A stretch of DNA of 62,728 nt. Source: Vibrio renipiscarius. GTDB lineage: Bacteria > Pseudomonadota > Gammaproteobacteria > Enterobacterales > Vibrionaceae. Position numbers and translations under genes: made by a program. A model generated the notes under the pieces. The model made no database searches. It was not told where the DNA came from and saw only the letters and a program-made list of their open reading frames with translations. The DNA lies in assembly GCF_000827885.1 (NCBI RefSeq), contig NZ_JTKH01000018.1, positions 1-62,728 on the forward strand, given 5' to 3'. Shown piece after piece: positions 1 through 8,749 of this stretch. How positions within the stretch are numbered: position 1 is the stretch's first letter; each line of letters opens with the position of its first letter.

Positions 1-263
<263 letters not shown>

Positions 264-267
264 TTCT

Positions 268-1044
268 TCACTCCTCAATTGCTAGCCTCTCTAAATGCAA
301 CAGCAATTGTTTGTACGCGAATACGCCGCGGCTACCGGAGGCAAAATGTGAAACTGGCAAATGTTTTAAACTCGCATCTCTAAATTTGGTATCAATTGGA
401 ACCGCCGACGACCAAACTTGATTTGGGTAATCTTGTTTGAGTTGCTGTAAGGTTTGTAGCGAAGCACGAGTTCGTTTGTCGTACATCGTGGGTACTATCG
501 TCACTTTAAATACTTTGCTGCGTGATTTCTGCATAATGGCAAGCGTACGAACCATACGCTCTAAGCCCTTCATCGCGAGAAACTCGGTCTGCACTGGGAT
601 CAAAATACGATCGCTTGCGGCAAGCGCATTCACCATCATCACACCTAAAATAGGCGGGCAATCAATCAGGACATAATCATAATGAGCTTGTACGGCGGCG
701 AGCGCTCGCTTCAAGATCAAGCCCATCCCACTGCGATTGCCCATCACACGATCCAGTGTCGCTAATGACATGTGTGCGGGGATGATATCGATGCCTTCAA
801 TATCGCTCTTCATCACCTGCGGCATGACCGTTTGCTCGGTGAATTCTCTAAGCTGAAACAGGTCAAACAAGCTAGAAGGCACGTGATCAGAATCGTAACC
901 CAAATAGGTGGTAAGCGAGCCATGAGGATCGGTATCCACCAGCAACACTCGTTTACCTTGCTTACTAAGCAAACCCGCTAAAGTGATGGTCGTGGTCGTT
1001 TTACCCACCCCGCCTTTTTGGTTTGCGATACTCCAGACGATCAT
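268..1044 (-). CDS. parC: ParC, ParA/MinD-type ATPase for polar placement of chemotaxis arrays
   Basis: A 258-residue ParA-family ATPase. The deviant Walker A motif KGGVGKTT is at residues 10-17, followed by a Walker A'-type segment LLVDTDPHGS near residue 35 and the Walker B-like segment VLIDCPP near residue 125. I place the start at ATG 1044 (MIVWSIANQ), which sits behind AGAGGT and 10 bases after the cheB stop. A longer reading adds 16 residues with no family support. It lies between cheB and parP, as in Vibrio cholerae, where ParC directs chemotaxis proteins to the old pole through HubP. It is therefore not the plasmid-partition ParA and not the topoisomerase ParC, although the symbol is shared. 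Confidence 0.9.
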   Translation of the reverse strand: MIVWSIANQKGGVGKTTTTITLAGLLSKQGKRVLLVDTDPHGSLTTYLGYDSDHVPSSLFDLFQLREFTEQTVMPQVMKSDIEGIDIIPAHMSLATLDRVMGNRSGMGLILKRALAAVQAHYDYVLIDCPPILGVMMVNALAASDRILIPVQTEFLAMKGLERMVRTLAIMQKSRSKVFKVTIVPTMYDKRTRASLQTLQQLKQDYPNQVWSSAVPIDTKFRDASLKHLPVSHFASGSRGVFAYKQLLLHLERLAIEE

Positions 1045-1054
1045 TGCCGTACCT

Positions 1055-2212
1055 CTAAGCCAAACCGATTTCGACGAGCATACGCTCGGCAATACGATCT
1101 AATGGAAGATCTTCCGTTGAGATTCCTGCTTTGGCCACCGCCTGAGGCATGCCATAAACCACACAACTTTCCTCATCTTGCGCCCAGATCGTCGCACCCG
1201 CAGCTTTCAACATGCGAGCACCTTCACGGCCATCTGCGCCCATGCCCGTCAGCACAATAGAGAGCACTTTATCGGCATACACTTTTGCTGCGCTGCCGAA
1301 CGTTACATCCACACAAGGTTTGTAATTCATGCGTTCTCCGCCATCAATGATGCGCAGTTTTGCGCTCGCAGGACGACCGTCGATCATCATCTGCTTACCA
1401 CCAGGCGCGAGATAAGCCACCCCAGGTTGCAACACATCACCATCCGCAGCTTCTTTCACTTGGATTTTACACAACGAATTTAAGCGATTTGCAAAAGCGG
1501 CGGTAAACGTCGCAGGCATGTGTTGAATCAACACAATCGGATGCGGGTAGTTTGCCGGCAATTCTGTCAATATTTTCTGAAGAGCAACAGGCCCACCGGT
1601 TGAGGTGCCAATTGCGGTTAACTGATATTTCTTACCACTGGTTTTAAAACGAGCGGCAGCAGATAACGGTCGAGTGACCGGCACTGTACTTGGCGCAGCA
1701 CTTGCCGCGGTACGCAGTGATGCCGTTTGAAGTGGGCGCGTGGTTGCTGTGACTGGCGTCGTCGATACTGGCGTACGCGCCGCCATCACCGCCACTGGAC
1801 GACGCATAAAATTGCGACGCGCAGCAATTTGAACCACGCGCTGCTGGAGCAAACTGACGGCTTCATCTCGATTGCGAGCGATGTCCTCAAATTTCTTGGG
1901 TAGGAAATCAAGCGCCCCGGCTTCTAATGCATCCAGTGTCGCCCTTGCTCCATCATGGGTTAACGATGAAAACATCAGAATTGGGATGGGATTCGATGCC
2001 ATAATCTCACGGACGGCGGTAATGCCGTCCATGACTGGCATTTCGATATCCATCGTGATGACGTCAGGTTTTAGCTGTCGAGCTTTCTCTACCGCTTCTT
2101 TTCCGTTAGTTGCAACGTCAAGCACTTCCAGACGAGCATCGGCGTTGATAATTTCACTGACTCTACGACGAAAAAAACTTGAATCGTCGACGACTAAAAC
2201 TCGTATTGCCAT
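1055..2212 (-). CDS. cheB: CheB, receptor protein-glutamate methylesterase/deamidase
   Basis: 385 residues from ATG 2212 ([12 protein letters not shown]). The N-terminal receiver domain shows the acidic pair D9/D10 and the phospho-acceptor D55 in TMDIEMP. The C-terminal esterase domain shows the catalytic serine in GTSTGG (S204), the histidine in IQHMP (H231) and the aspartate in [10 protein letters not shown]. The linker, roughly residues 140-190, is long and rich in Ala, Thr, Pro and Arg. CheB removes methyl groups from chemoreceptors when phosphorylated by CheA, giving adaptation. It lies 28 bases after cheA and directly before parC in one minus-strand operon. The longer upstream reading (25 extra residues) is rejected because the receiver fold begins at MAIRV. 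Confidence 0.96.
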   Translation of the reverse strand: MAIRVLVVDDSSFFRRRVSEIINADARLEVLDVATNGKEAVEKARQLKPDVITMDIEMPVMDGITAVREIMASNPIPILMFSSLTHDGARATLDALEAGALDFLPKKFEDIARNRDEAVSLLQQRVVQIAARRNFMRRPVAVMAARTPVSTTPVTATTRPLQTASLRTAASAAPSTVPVTRPLSAAARFKTSGKKYQLTAIGTSTGGPVALQKILTELPANYPHPIVLIQHMPATFTAAFANRLNSLCKIQVKEAADGDVLQPGVAYLAPGGKQMMIDGRPASAKLRIIDGGERMNYKPCVDVTFGSAAKVYADKVLSIVLTGMGADGREGARMLKAAGATIWAQDEESCVVYGMPQAVAKAGISTEDLPLDRIAERMLVEIGLA

Positions 2213-2240
2213 GATTTTCCTTTGGGGCTTCTTTGTTCGA

Positions 2241-4418
2241 TTAAATTCGAGATGCTGATGCGTAACGCTTAAGCAAATCAGGCACATCTAAAATCAAAGC
2301 AATATGGCCATCGCTCGTAATCGTTGCACCCGCCATGCCTGGCGTACCTTGCAAAAGGTTATCGAGCGGCTTAATCACTACTTCTTCTTGACCGATGAGC
2401 GTATCAACAACAAATCCGACTCGCTGACTGCCCAATTGCACAATCACAACATGACCATGACCTGTGCGCTGCTCAATAATGCCAGCACGAGGCGCTAACC
2501 AATTTTGTAAATAGAACAAAGGAATCGACTTATCGCGGACAATAATAGTTAACTGGCCATCAACCACGTTTGTACGACTAAGATCAAGATGGAAAATCTC
2601 ATTCACACTTGCCAATGGCAAGGCAAATGGGTGCCCAGCAACCCCAACCATCAAGGTTGGCAAAATCGCCAAAGTCAGTGGCACTTTGATGGTAATCTGA
2701 GTGCCTTTACCCATTTCAGAATCAATATCAATTGAACCATTCAGCGTGTTGATCGCGGTTTTCACCACGTCCATTCCCACGCCACGGCCTGAAATGTCAG
2801 AAATCTTTTCTTTGCTTGAGAAGCCCGGCATAAAGATCAAGTTAAAGCATTCTTTGTTGCTCAAACGGGATGCCGCATCTTCGTCCATCATGCCTCGTTT
2901 TACCGCGATACCGCGTAATACGTCAGGGTCCATACCGCCGCCATCATCGATGATCGCAAGCTGGATATGATCGCCTTCTTGTGCAGCAGACAGAATCACT
3001 TTACCGGTACGAGGTTTGCCCGCTTTGACGCGGTCTTCTGGCATCTCAATGCCATGATCGACCGAGTTGCGCACTAAGTGAATCAAGGGATCCGCGAGCG
3101 CTTCAACGAGGTTTTTATCCAAATCTGTTTCTTCACCACGCGTTTCAAGCGTAATGTCTTTATTCAGGCTACGAGCAAGATCGCGTACGACACGCGGAAA
3201 GCGGCCAAAGACTTTTTTGATTGGCTGCATGCGGGTTTTCATCACCGCGCCTTGCAAATCAGCCGTCACGACATCGAGATTCGACACCGCTTTCGCCATT
3301 TCTTCGTCATTGCTGTTTAAGCCAAGGCTAAGCAATCTATTGCGCACAAGTACCAGCTCACCCACCATGTTCATGATGATATCCAGCGTGGAGGTATCCA
3401 CACGAACGGTCGCTTCTGCTTGTGTTTTCTTCGCAGCAGGCGCTTCTTTCTTCGCCGCTACCGCCGTTTCAACTTGTGGAGCGGAATGCACAGGCGCTTG
3501 GACAGCAGCAAGAGATTCGACGACTGGCGCTTCTTCGGCATAATTTTGCGCAGCCGGTTTGGTGGCAAATGCCAACTCTTCCAAACTCGGGCCTTTGCCC
3601 TGACCATGCAGTTGGTCGAGCAGTTTTTCGAACTCGTCATCCGTCATGATGTCATCATGACTATGGCCAGTGGTAGGCTCAGGTGCACTAACGGCAGGAG
3701 CCGTACTGACTTCCGGAATCGAATTTTGAGTCGTTTCCTGGCTTGGGCCTTGGCCTATACCATGAAGCTCATCCAACAACCTTTCAAATTCGTCATCGGT
3801 AATATCGCCACTGGCTTCCACCACAGGCTGAGCGACTTTCGGTGAAGTCGCCCCAGGCGCAGTGCCGCTACCATGAAGCTCATCCAATAACTTTTCAAAT
3901 TCGTCTTGCGTGATCTCATCAATAGAACCCGAAGAGACGCGAAGAGGTTCTACGATGGGATCGGGAATGCCCGCGCTAAGCTCTGGCGCTGACAATACAG
4001 GCTCAGCCAACATGGCTTCCTCTGCAGGTTCAGGCTTACTTAGACGATGTAATTCATCAAGGAGCGATTGGTCTGCTCGGCGAAGAGGTTCACGATCTTG
4101 AACCGCTTGAAACTGTTCATTAACCGTATCAAGCGCTCGTAGCATCGTATCCATCAAACTCGCTGACACTTGACGCTGTCCGTTACGTAGAATATCAAAG
4201 ACATTCTCAGCACCATGACAAGTATCAACTAACTCGGTCAGCGCCAAAAAGCCAGCGCCGCCTTTTACGGTATGGAACCCACGAAAGATCGCATTAAGCA
4301 GATCTTTATCATCAGGATTATTTTCAAGTTCTACTAACTGTTCTGAAAGCAGTTCAAGAATTTCACCCGCTTCAACCAAAAAGTCCTGAAGAATATCTTC
4401 GTCTAATTCAAAGCTCAT
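2241..4418 (-). CDS. cheA: CheA, chemotaxis histidine kinase with a triple repeat in its linker
   Basis: 725 residues. P1/HPt domain at about 1-105 with the phosphorylated H49 in [11 protein letters not shown]. The P3 dimerisation segment begins near residue 345 ([16 protein letters not shown]). The ATPase domain has the N box [12 protein letters not shown]1 DDGGGM and G2 SGRGVGM. The C-terminal part is the CheW-like P5 domain. Between P1 and P3, where many CheA proteins carry a globular P2 domain for CheY/CheB, there are three copies of an acidic motif ending in LLDELHG or LLDQLHG at residues about 167-187, 205-225 and 256-277. cheZ precedes it (9-base gap) and cheB follows. In Vibrio this CheA paralogue drives the polar flagellum and is held in arrays by ParP. 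Confidence 0.97.
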   Translation of the reverse strand: MSFELDEDILQDFLVEAGEILELLSEQLVELENNPDDKDLLNAIFRGFHTVKGGAGFLALTELVDTCHGAENVFDILRNGQRQVSASLMDTMLRALDTVNEQFQAVQDREPLRRADQSLLDELHRLSKPEPAEEAMLAEPVLSAPELSAGIPDPIVEPLRVSSGSIDEITQDEFEKLLDELHGSGTAPGATSPKVAQPVVEASGDITDDEFERLLDELHGIGQGPSQETTQNSIPEVSTAPAVSAPEPTTGHSHDDIMTDDEFEKLLDQLHGQGKGPSLEELAFATKPAAQNYAEEAPVVESLAAVQAPVHSAPQVETAVAAKKEAPAAKKTQAEATVRVDTSTLDIIMNMVGELVLVRNRLLSLGLNSNDEEMAKAVSNLDVVTADLQGAVMKTRMQPIKKVFGRFPRVVRDLARSLNKDITLETRGEETDLDKNLVEALADPLIHLVRNSVDHGIEMPEDRVKAGKPRTGKVILSAAQEGDHIQLAIIDDGGGMDPDVLRGIAVKRGMMDEDAASRLSNKECFNLIFMPGFSSKEKISDISGRGVGMDVVKTAINTLNGSIDIDSEMGKGTQITIKVPLTLAILPTLMVGVAGHPFALPLASVNEIFHLDLSRTNVVDGQLTIIVRDKSIPLFYLQNWLAPRAGIIEQRTGHGHVVIVQLGSQRVGFVVDTLIGQEEVVIKPLDNLLQGTPGMAGATITSDGHIALILDVPDLLKRYASASRI
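3588..3920 (-). repeat. Three-copy coding repeat in cheA linker
   Basis: Three degenerate copies encode an acidic helix-like motif of the form D-(I/E)-x-T-x-DEFE-(K/R)-LLD-(E/Q)-LHG-x-G-x-x-P, at 3858-3920, 3744-3806 and 3588-3653. A weaker fourth match, SLLDELHRL, lies just after the HPt domain. Copies are separated by low-complexity Pro/Ala/Glu-rich sequence, so this looks like tandem short linear motifs on a flexible tether, not a folded domain. Confidence 0.85.
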
Positions 4419-4427
4419 AAGTTACCT

Positions 4428-5150
4428 CTAAAACCCAAGACTGGAGAGTAAGTCGTCGACTTCGTCTTGTGATGAAACCGCATCAGCCCTCTCATGAGGA
4501 TTTAATATTGGTCCTTCAGGATCAGTTGATGCTTTTCTCTTGTGAGTAGCGACATTGGGTTCCCAATGATCATCACCGAATGCCGTTAGAATCTCACCAA
4601 GGCGCACTTCCACCTCGTTGACTAACTCAATAACACGACGAATGATTTGTCCGGTGAGATCTTGAAAGTCCTGAGCCATTAGAATATCGGTCAACAGGCT
4701 ATGTAATTCGCTACTATTCCCTTCAACTTGTCCGAGCAACTCGTCAATACGATGGCAGAGAGCTTTGAAATCCGTAAGCTCAATCTTGCCATTCATTAAT
4801 TCATTCCATTGCGGACGTACTTTGAGCAAACCGTCATGAAGGCTGTCTGCGATCGGCATACAACGATCGACAGCATCCATGGTTTTGTTTGCCGCAACTT
4901 CTGTTTTTTCAATAACGTAATGGAGGCGTTCCCGAGCATCGGGAATATCGTCATTGGTCATTTCAATAATTCGGTCATCAAGGCAGAACTGTTTGATCGA
5001 CTGCTGTAAGTCGTGCGCAAGTTCGCTGATTTCCTGGAGCATTGGGCCGTGTGACGCTTCGTATGCCTTTTTAACGAGGGCGTCCGCATCTTGCTGCTGA
5101 TCGTTTTCTAACAATTCAACAAGTTGCTTTGCCTGTTCTAGTGAAATCAT
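4428..5150 (-). CDS. cheZ: CheZ, CheY-phosphate phosphatase
   Basis: 240 residues, mostly predicted helix. The catalytic-face segment AQDFQDLTGQIIRRV (about residues 160-175) carries the conserved Asp-Phe-Gln-Asp-Leu-Thr-Gly-Gln signature, including the glutamine that positions the attacking water. The C-terminus DEVDDLLSSLGF matches the short CheY-binding helix of the family. It sits between cheY (47-base gap) and cheA (9-base gap). Function known for the family: dephosphorylates CheY-P and shortens the tumble or reversal signal. Confidence 0.96.
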   Translation of the reverse strand: MISLEQAKQLVELLENDQQQDADALVKKAYEASHGPMLQEISELAHDLQQSIKQFCLDDRIIEMTNDDIPDARERLHYVIEKTEVAANKTMDAVDRCMPIADSLHDGLLKVRPQWNELMNGKIELTDFKALCHRIDELLGQVEGNSSELHSLLTDILMAQDFQDLTGQIIRRVIELVNEVEVRLGEILTAFGDDHWEPNVATHKRKASTDPEGPILNPHERADAVSSQDEVDDLLSSLGF

Positions 5151-5196
5151 TACTCATTAAGCCTTTATCACTGAATCGTTATAGCCAAAGTTCTGT

Positions 5197-5589
5197 CTAT
5201 AAACGTTCAAAGATTTTCTCTAATTTTTCTCTTAATGTTGCTGCGGTAAATGGTTTAACGATGTATCCGTTCACACCCGCTTGCGCCGCTTCAATGATTT
5301 GTTCACGTTTTGCTTCTGCTGTAATCATAAGGACTGGCAGATGTTTCAATGCAGGATCGGCACGAACATGTTTTAGCAAATCGATGCCTTGCATACCTGG
5401 CATATTCCAGTCTGTCACGACAAAATCGAAATCGCCTTTCTTGAGCATTGGCAGTGCCGTTAAGCCGTCATCCGCTTCTTGGGTGTTATTGAAACCCAGA
5501 TCACGAAGAAGGTTTTTAACGATACGTCGCATTGTTGAAAAATCATCAACAATCAAGATTTTCATGTTTTTATTCAAAATTGCCTCCAC
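5197..5589 (-). CDS. cheY: CheY, flagellar-switch response regulator
   Basis: 130 residues, a single receiver domain: acidic pair D15/D16, phospho-acceptor D60 in VTDWNMPGM, switch T90 in MITAEAKRE and K112 in YIVKPF. I keep the start [16 protein letters not shown] at 5589, which matches my recollection of V. cholerae CheY3; an internal ATG at 5565 is possible. CheY-P binds FliM, whose N-terminal DEIDALL motif is encoded at the other end of this window. It stands between fliA and cheZ, as expected for the cluster that serves the polar flagellum. Confidence 0.96.
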   Translation of the reverse strand: MEAILNKNMKILIVDDFSTMRRIVKNLLRDLGFNNTQEADDGLTALPMLKKGDFDFVVTDWNMPGMQGIDLLKHVRADPALKHLPVLMITAEAKREQIIEAAQAGVNGYIVKPFTAATLREKLEKIFERL

Positions 5590-5610
5590 TGAGTATGATG
5601 TCAGTGATGT

Positions 5611-6348
5611 CTAGTCATTATTTGTCCACGCACTTAACTTAGTGCGTAAACGTTGCATTGATTGGCTTAGTATTTGGCTAACGCGTGATTCGCTCACTCC
5701 AATCACTTCACCGATTTCTTTTAGGTTCAACTCTTCATCGTAATAAAGAGAGAGCACTAACGCTTCACGCTCTGGTAAAGACTTTATCGATTCTACCAGA
5801 GCTTTACGGAAAAATTCATCCGCAACACCCTGAAAAGGTGTATTTTCTTCTTCATTATCAGAAGAACTAATCGCATCTTCTGATACACCCAGATCTTCGA
5901 TCCCTACCAAGCGAGAGCAATTGATATCTGCCAAGACACTGTGGTACTGAGCAAGGCTCATTCCAACAAAGTTGGCCACTTCGGCGTCTGTCGGATCTCG
6001 ATTGAGTTGCCCTTCTAAAGTCGCAATAGCTTGGTTGAACTCACGGCTGTGTTTATGCACAGAGCGAGGGACCCAGTCTCCTCGTCGAATGTCGTCGAGC
6101 ATCGCGCCACGAATTCGGATCCCAGCGTAAGTTTCAAAACTCGCGCCTTTACTGCCATCGTAATTTTTTTGCGCTTCAAGAAGGCCAATCATTCCCGCTT
6201 GGATAAGGTCTTCAACCTGAACACTTGGTGGCAAACGGCCAAGCAAGTGGTGAGCAATACGTTTCACTAGCACAGAGTACTTTTCTAAAAAAGCACGCTG
6301 GCTGTTGTGGTTGCCGTATTGGTCGTAGGTCAATGCCTTATTCACCAA
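5611..6348 (-). CDS. fliA: FliA, sigma-28 for late flagellar genes
   Basis: 245 residues with sigma-70-family architecture: region 2 from about residue 20 (VKRIAHHLLGRLPPSV... DLIQAGMIGLLEA), region 3, and region 4 with the helix-turn-helix LKEIGEVIGVSESRVSQILS near the C-terminus. The length is typical of FliA. Its start overlaps the flhG stop by 11 bases, so translation is probably coupled. It transcribes flagellin, motor and chemotaxis genes after export of the anti-sigma FlgM. Order flhA-flhF-flhG-fliA-cheY is the Vibrio arrangement. Confidence 0.96.
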   Translation of the reverse strand: MVNKALTYDQYGNHNSQRAFLEKYSVLVKRIAHHLLGRLPPSVQVEDLIQAGMIGLLEAQKNYDGSKGASFETYAGIRIRGAMLDDIRRGDWVPRSVHKHSREFNQAIATLEGQLNRDPTDAEVANFVGMSLAQYHSVLADINCSRLVGIEDLGVSEDAISSSDNEEENTPFQGVADEFFRKALVESIKSLPEREALVLSLYYDEELNLKEIGEVIGVSESRVSQILSQSMQRLRTKLSAWTNND

Positions 6349-7225
6349 ATGGTTCCTCTAATGGTTCTGTGCGGTTAAGAAGTCGTTCGACGAAAAATTC
6401 CAAATGACCACTTGGCGTTTTAGGAATTGGCCAAGTTATCGCTTTATTCGCCAACGAACTCAATGCCAAAGCGGCAGGTGAGCGAGGGAACGCATCAACA
6501 ACAATCTTTTGTTTTTTAACGGCTTGTCGAACTTTATCATCGAGTGGAATACACGCGACAAGCTCAAGGCTCACATTTAAGAATCTCTCTGTGACTAAGG
6601 TCAACTTTGCAAACAATTCTCGGCCTTCGCGGTAGCTTCTGACCATATTGGCCACAATCTTAAAGCGTTGAACTTGATGGTCTTTGCTCAATAACTTAAT
6701 CAATGCATACGCATCAGTAATCGACGTCGGTTCATCACACACCACCACAACAACATCTTGAGCGGCACGTGAAAAACTGATCACCATGTCTGAAATGCCC
6801 GCTGCTGTATCAATCAGCAACACATCCATCTCATCTTCGAGGCTACCAAAAGCTCGAATCAACCCCACATGCTGCGCATGTGAAAGTTCCGTCATGGACT
6901 GAGTCCCTGATGTGGCTGGAATGATTTTAATGCCGTATGGACCCTCTACGATCGCATCAGCAAGCTCACACTCTCCTGCCAGTACATGACCGAGGTTTCG
7001 TTTTGAACGAATACCGAGCATCACATCAACATTAGCCAGTCCTAAATCGGCATCCAAAACCGTCACTTTTTTGCCTTGGCGAGCCATGCATATTGCAAGG
7101 CCAAGAGTAACATTTGATTTTCCCACGCCACCTTTACCGCCAGTAACCGAAATTACTTTAGTGAGCGATGGTTGGGTTAAACGGCGTAATCCGCTTGCTT
7201 GGTCTTGTATCATAATCTCTGTCAT
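6338..7225 (-). CDS. flhG: FlhG (FleN), MinD-like ATPase limiting flagellar number
   Basis: 295 residues. The N-terminal activation segment DQASGLRRL (residues 8-16) is the DQAxGLR helix by which FlhG stimulates FlhF GTPase. The deviant Walker A KGGVGKS follows at about residues 30-36, with DADLGLANVD and LLIDTAAG as further ATPase motifs. Two starts are possible (7225, or ATG 7213 giving MIQDQASG); the shorter start has an AGAG just upstream and may be used. It overlaps fliA and follows flhF by 12 bases. In polar flagellates FlhG restrains FlhF and the master regulator FlrA/FleQ, keeping the flagellum single. Confidence 0.95.
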   Translation of the reverse strand: MTEIMIQDQASGLRRLTQPSLTKVISVTGGKGGVGKSNVTLGLAICMARQGKKVTVLDADLGLANVDVMLGIRSKRNLGHVLAGECELADAIVEGPYGIKIIPATSGTQSMTELSHAQHVGLIRAFGSLEDEMDVLLIDTAAGISDMVISFSRAAQDVVVVVCDEPTSITDAYALIKLLSKDHQVQRFKIVANMVRSYREGRELFAKLTLVTERFLNVSLELVACIPLDDKVRQAVKKQKIVVDAFPRSPAALALSSLANKAITWPIPKTPSGHLEFFVERLLNRTEPLEEPFGE

Positions 7226-7237
7226 AATCGTCGCCGC

Positions 7238-8719
7238 CTAGAACCGTTCTGCTTCACTATTCCAATAGTGGGGTTCATCGTCCGTCGATTTCTCTAATAA
7301 ATCATTTGCTTTTGCCACCATATACTTGGGCTGAGCTATGACGATATCTTCTGGTACGCGCTGTCCGTTCGCGATGTAGGCAACAGGCAATGCATTTTGT
7401 ACAACCACACTCACAAATTCCCCTAAGCTCAATGATTCATCAAGCTTGGTTAAAATACAGCCGGAAAGTGGTATACGTTTAAAGTGATCAATGGTTTCTT
7501 GTAATACTTTACGTTGGGCCGTTGCCGGTAATACAAGATAGCTATGAATCACTTCACCACTATTTTGCATCAAAGTATCAAGTTGCTCAGAGAGTCGAAC
7601 ATCTCTTTGCCCCATACCGGCCGTATCGACGAGAACCAAGCGACGATGACGTAATTGGTATATTACATCGGCTAACTCGTCAGAATCTTTAGCCACCTTT
7701 ACCGGACAACCCATGATTCGGCCATAAATAGCCAATTGTTCATGGGCGCCAATACGATAAGTATCGGTGGTCACCAAGGCAACGTTGTCGGAACCAAATT
7801 CCATGGCCGCTCGCGCCGCTAATTTTGCCACCGTGGTGGTTTTACCCACCCCTGTAGGGCCAAGAAGCGCCACAACGCCACCACGTTTTAAAATATCTTG
7901 CTTGGAAATCGGCACTTGATCGGCCACCAAGCCAAGCAATGCTTTCCATGCTTTCTTTGGCGGCGTCTCTTCTGGGATATAACACGCCAATTGATCCGCA
8001 AGTTCCGATGATAATCCCATGCGCTCAAGACGCTTTATCAGCATCGCACGAAGAGGCTCACGTCGTTCGACTTCTTGCCACATCAAACCAGAGACTTGAT
8101 GTTCTAACAAACGACGGATTGAGGTCATCTCTTCACGCATGTCCTCAAGCTCTTCTTTCGATACCGCTTGTTCACGCGTTTGTCCGCGTTCGTAACGTGA
8201 TGGATCCAATTTCGGCGCTGTGCGTTCAATGCGGCGATCATCGGCGATGAGTCGCGCCAATGGGGAATCTTGTTTTAATTGAATATCGCTGGTTTGTTCA
8301 CGGATCGAAGCCTGACGCTTCAATAACGCTGTTAATGAGTCGTCACCTTGTTGAGGCGCTTCACGTTCATCAGACTCACCCTTGCCATGGCTATATTGTT
8401 TCAGCATGCTGGCAAAGCGCTTCGTCATTGAGCGACCATTATCGCCGCCGGCATTTAAGCTGACGCGATCATCATCTAACTGACGCGATGTCTCTTGTCG
8501 TGTCAACGTCGGTGACACTTGCGTATGAGCAACGCGCGGTCGAGAATTGTATTGGCTACCCACTTTCGATGCGTTTGCATCGCCATCAACAGCGGCTACA
8601 ATTTCTACGCCACCAGCGACTTTTTTATTCGACATGATCACTGCATCCGATCCAAGCTCTTCTTTTACTTGGAGTAATGCCGTACGCATGTCTTTGGCAA
8701 AAAATCGTTTAATCTTCAA
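7238..8719 (-). CDS. flhF: FlhF, SRP-type GTPase that sets the flagellar pole
   Basis: 493 residues in three parts: a basic N-terminal B region (about 1-110), a charged, Gln/Arg-rich middle, and the SRP-like NG GTPase domain from about residue 220. The P-loop GPTGVGKT is at 287-294, followed by TTDTYRIGAHEQL, the G3 motif DTAGMGQRD and the G4 motif TKLDE. It localises to the old pole and recruits FliF. It lies 30 bases after flhA and 12 bases before flhG, and the pair works as an on/off switch for flagellar number and place. Confidence 0.96.
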   Translation of the reverse strand: MKIKRFFAKDMRTALLQVKEELGSDAVIMSNKKVAGGVEIVAAVDGDANASKVGSQYNSRPRVAHTQVSPTLTRQETSRQLDDDRVSLNAGGDNGRSMTKRFASMLKQYSHGKGESDEREAPQQGDDSLTALLKRQASIREQTSDIQLKQDSPLARLIADDRRIERTAPKLDPSRYERGQTREQAVSKEELEDMREEMTSIRRLLEHQVSGLMWQEVERREPLRAMLIKRLERMGLSSELADQLACYIPEETPPKKAWKALLGLVADQVPISKQDILKRGGVVALLGPTGVGKTTTVAKLAARAAMEFGSDNVALVTTDTYRIGAHEQLAIYGRIMGCPVKVAKDSDELADVIYQLRHRRLVLVDTAGMGQRDVRLSEQLDTLMQNSGEVIHSYLVLPATAQRKVLQETIDHFKRIPLSGCILTKLDESLSLGEFVSVVVQNALPVAYIANGQRVPEDIVIAQPKYMVAKANDLLEKSTDDEPHYWNSEAERF

Positions 8720-8749
8720 AATTGATGTCCATTATTGGTCGTAATAGCA

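Noticed and set aside
268..1044. ParA-like gene as chromosome or plasmid partition protein
   Set aside because: No ParB gene or parS-like sites; its place between cheB and parP identifies chemotaxis ParC.
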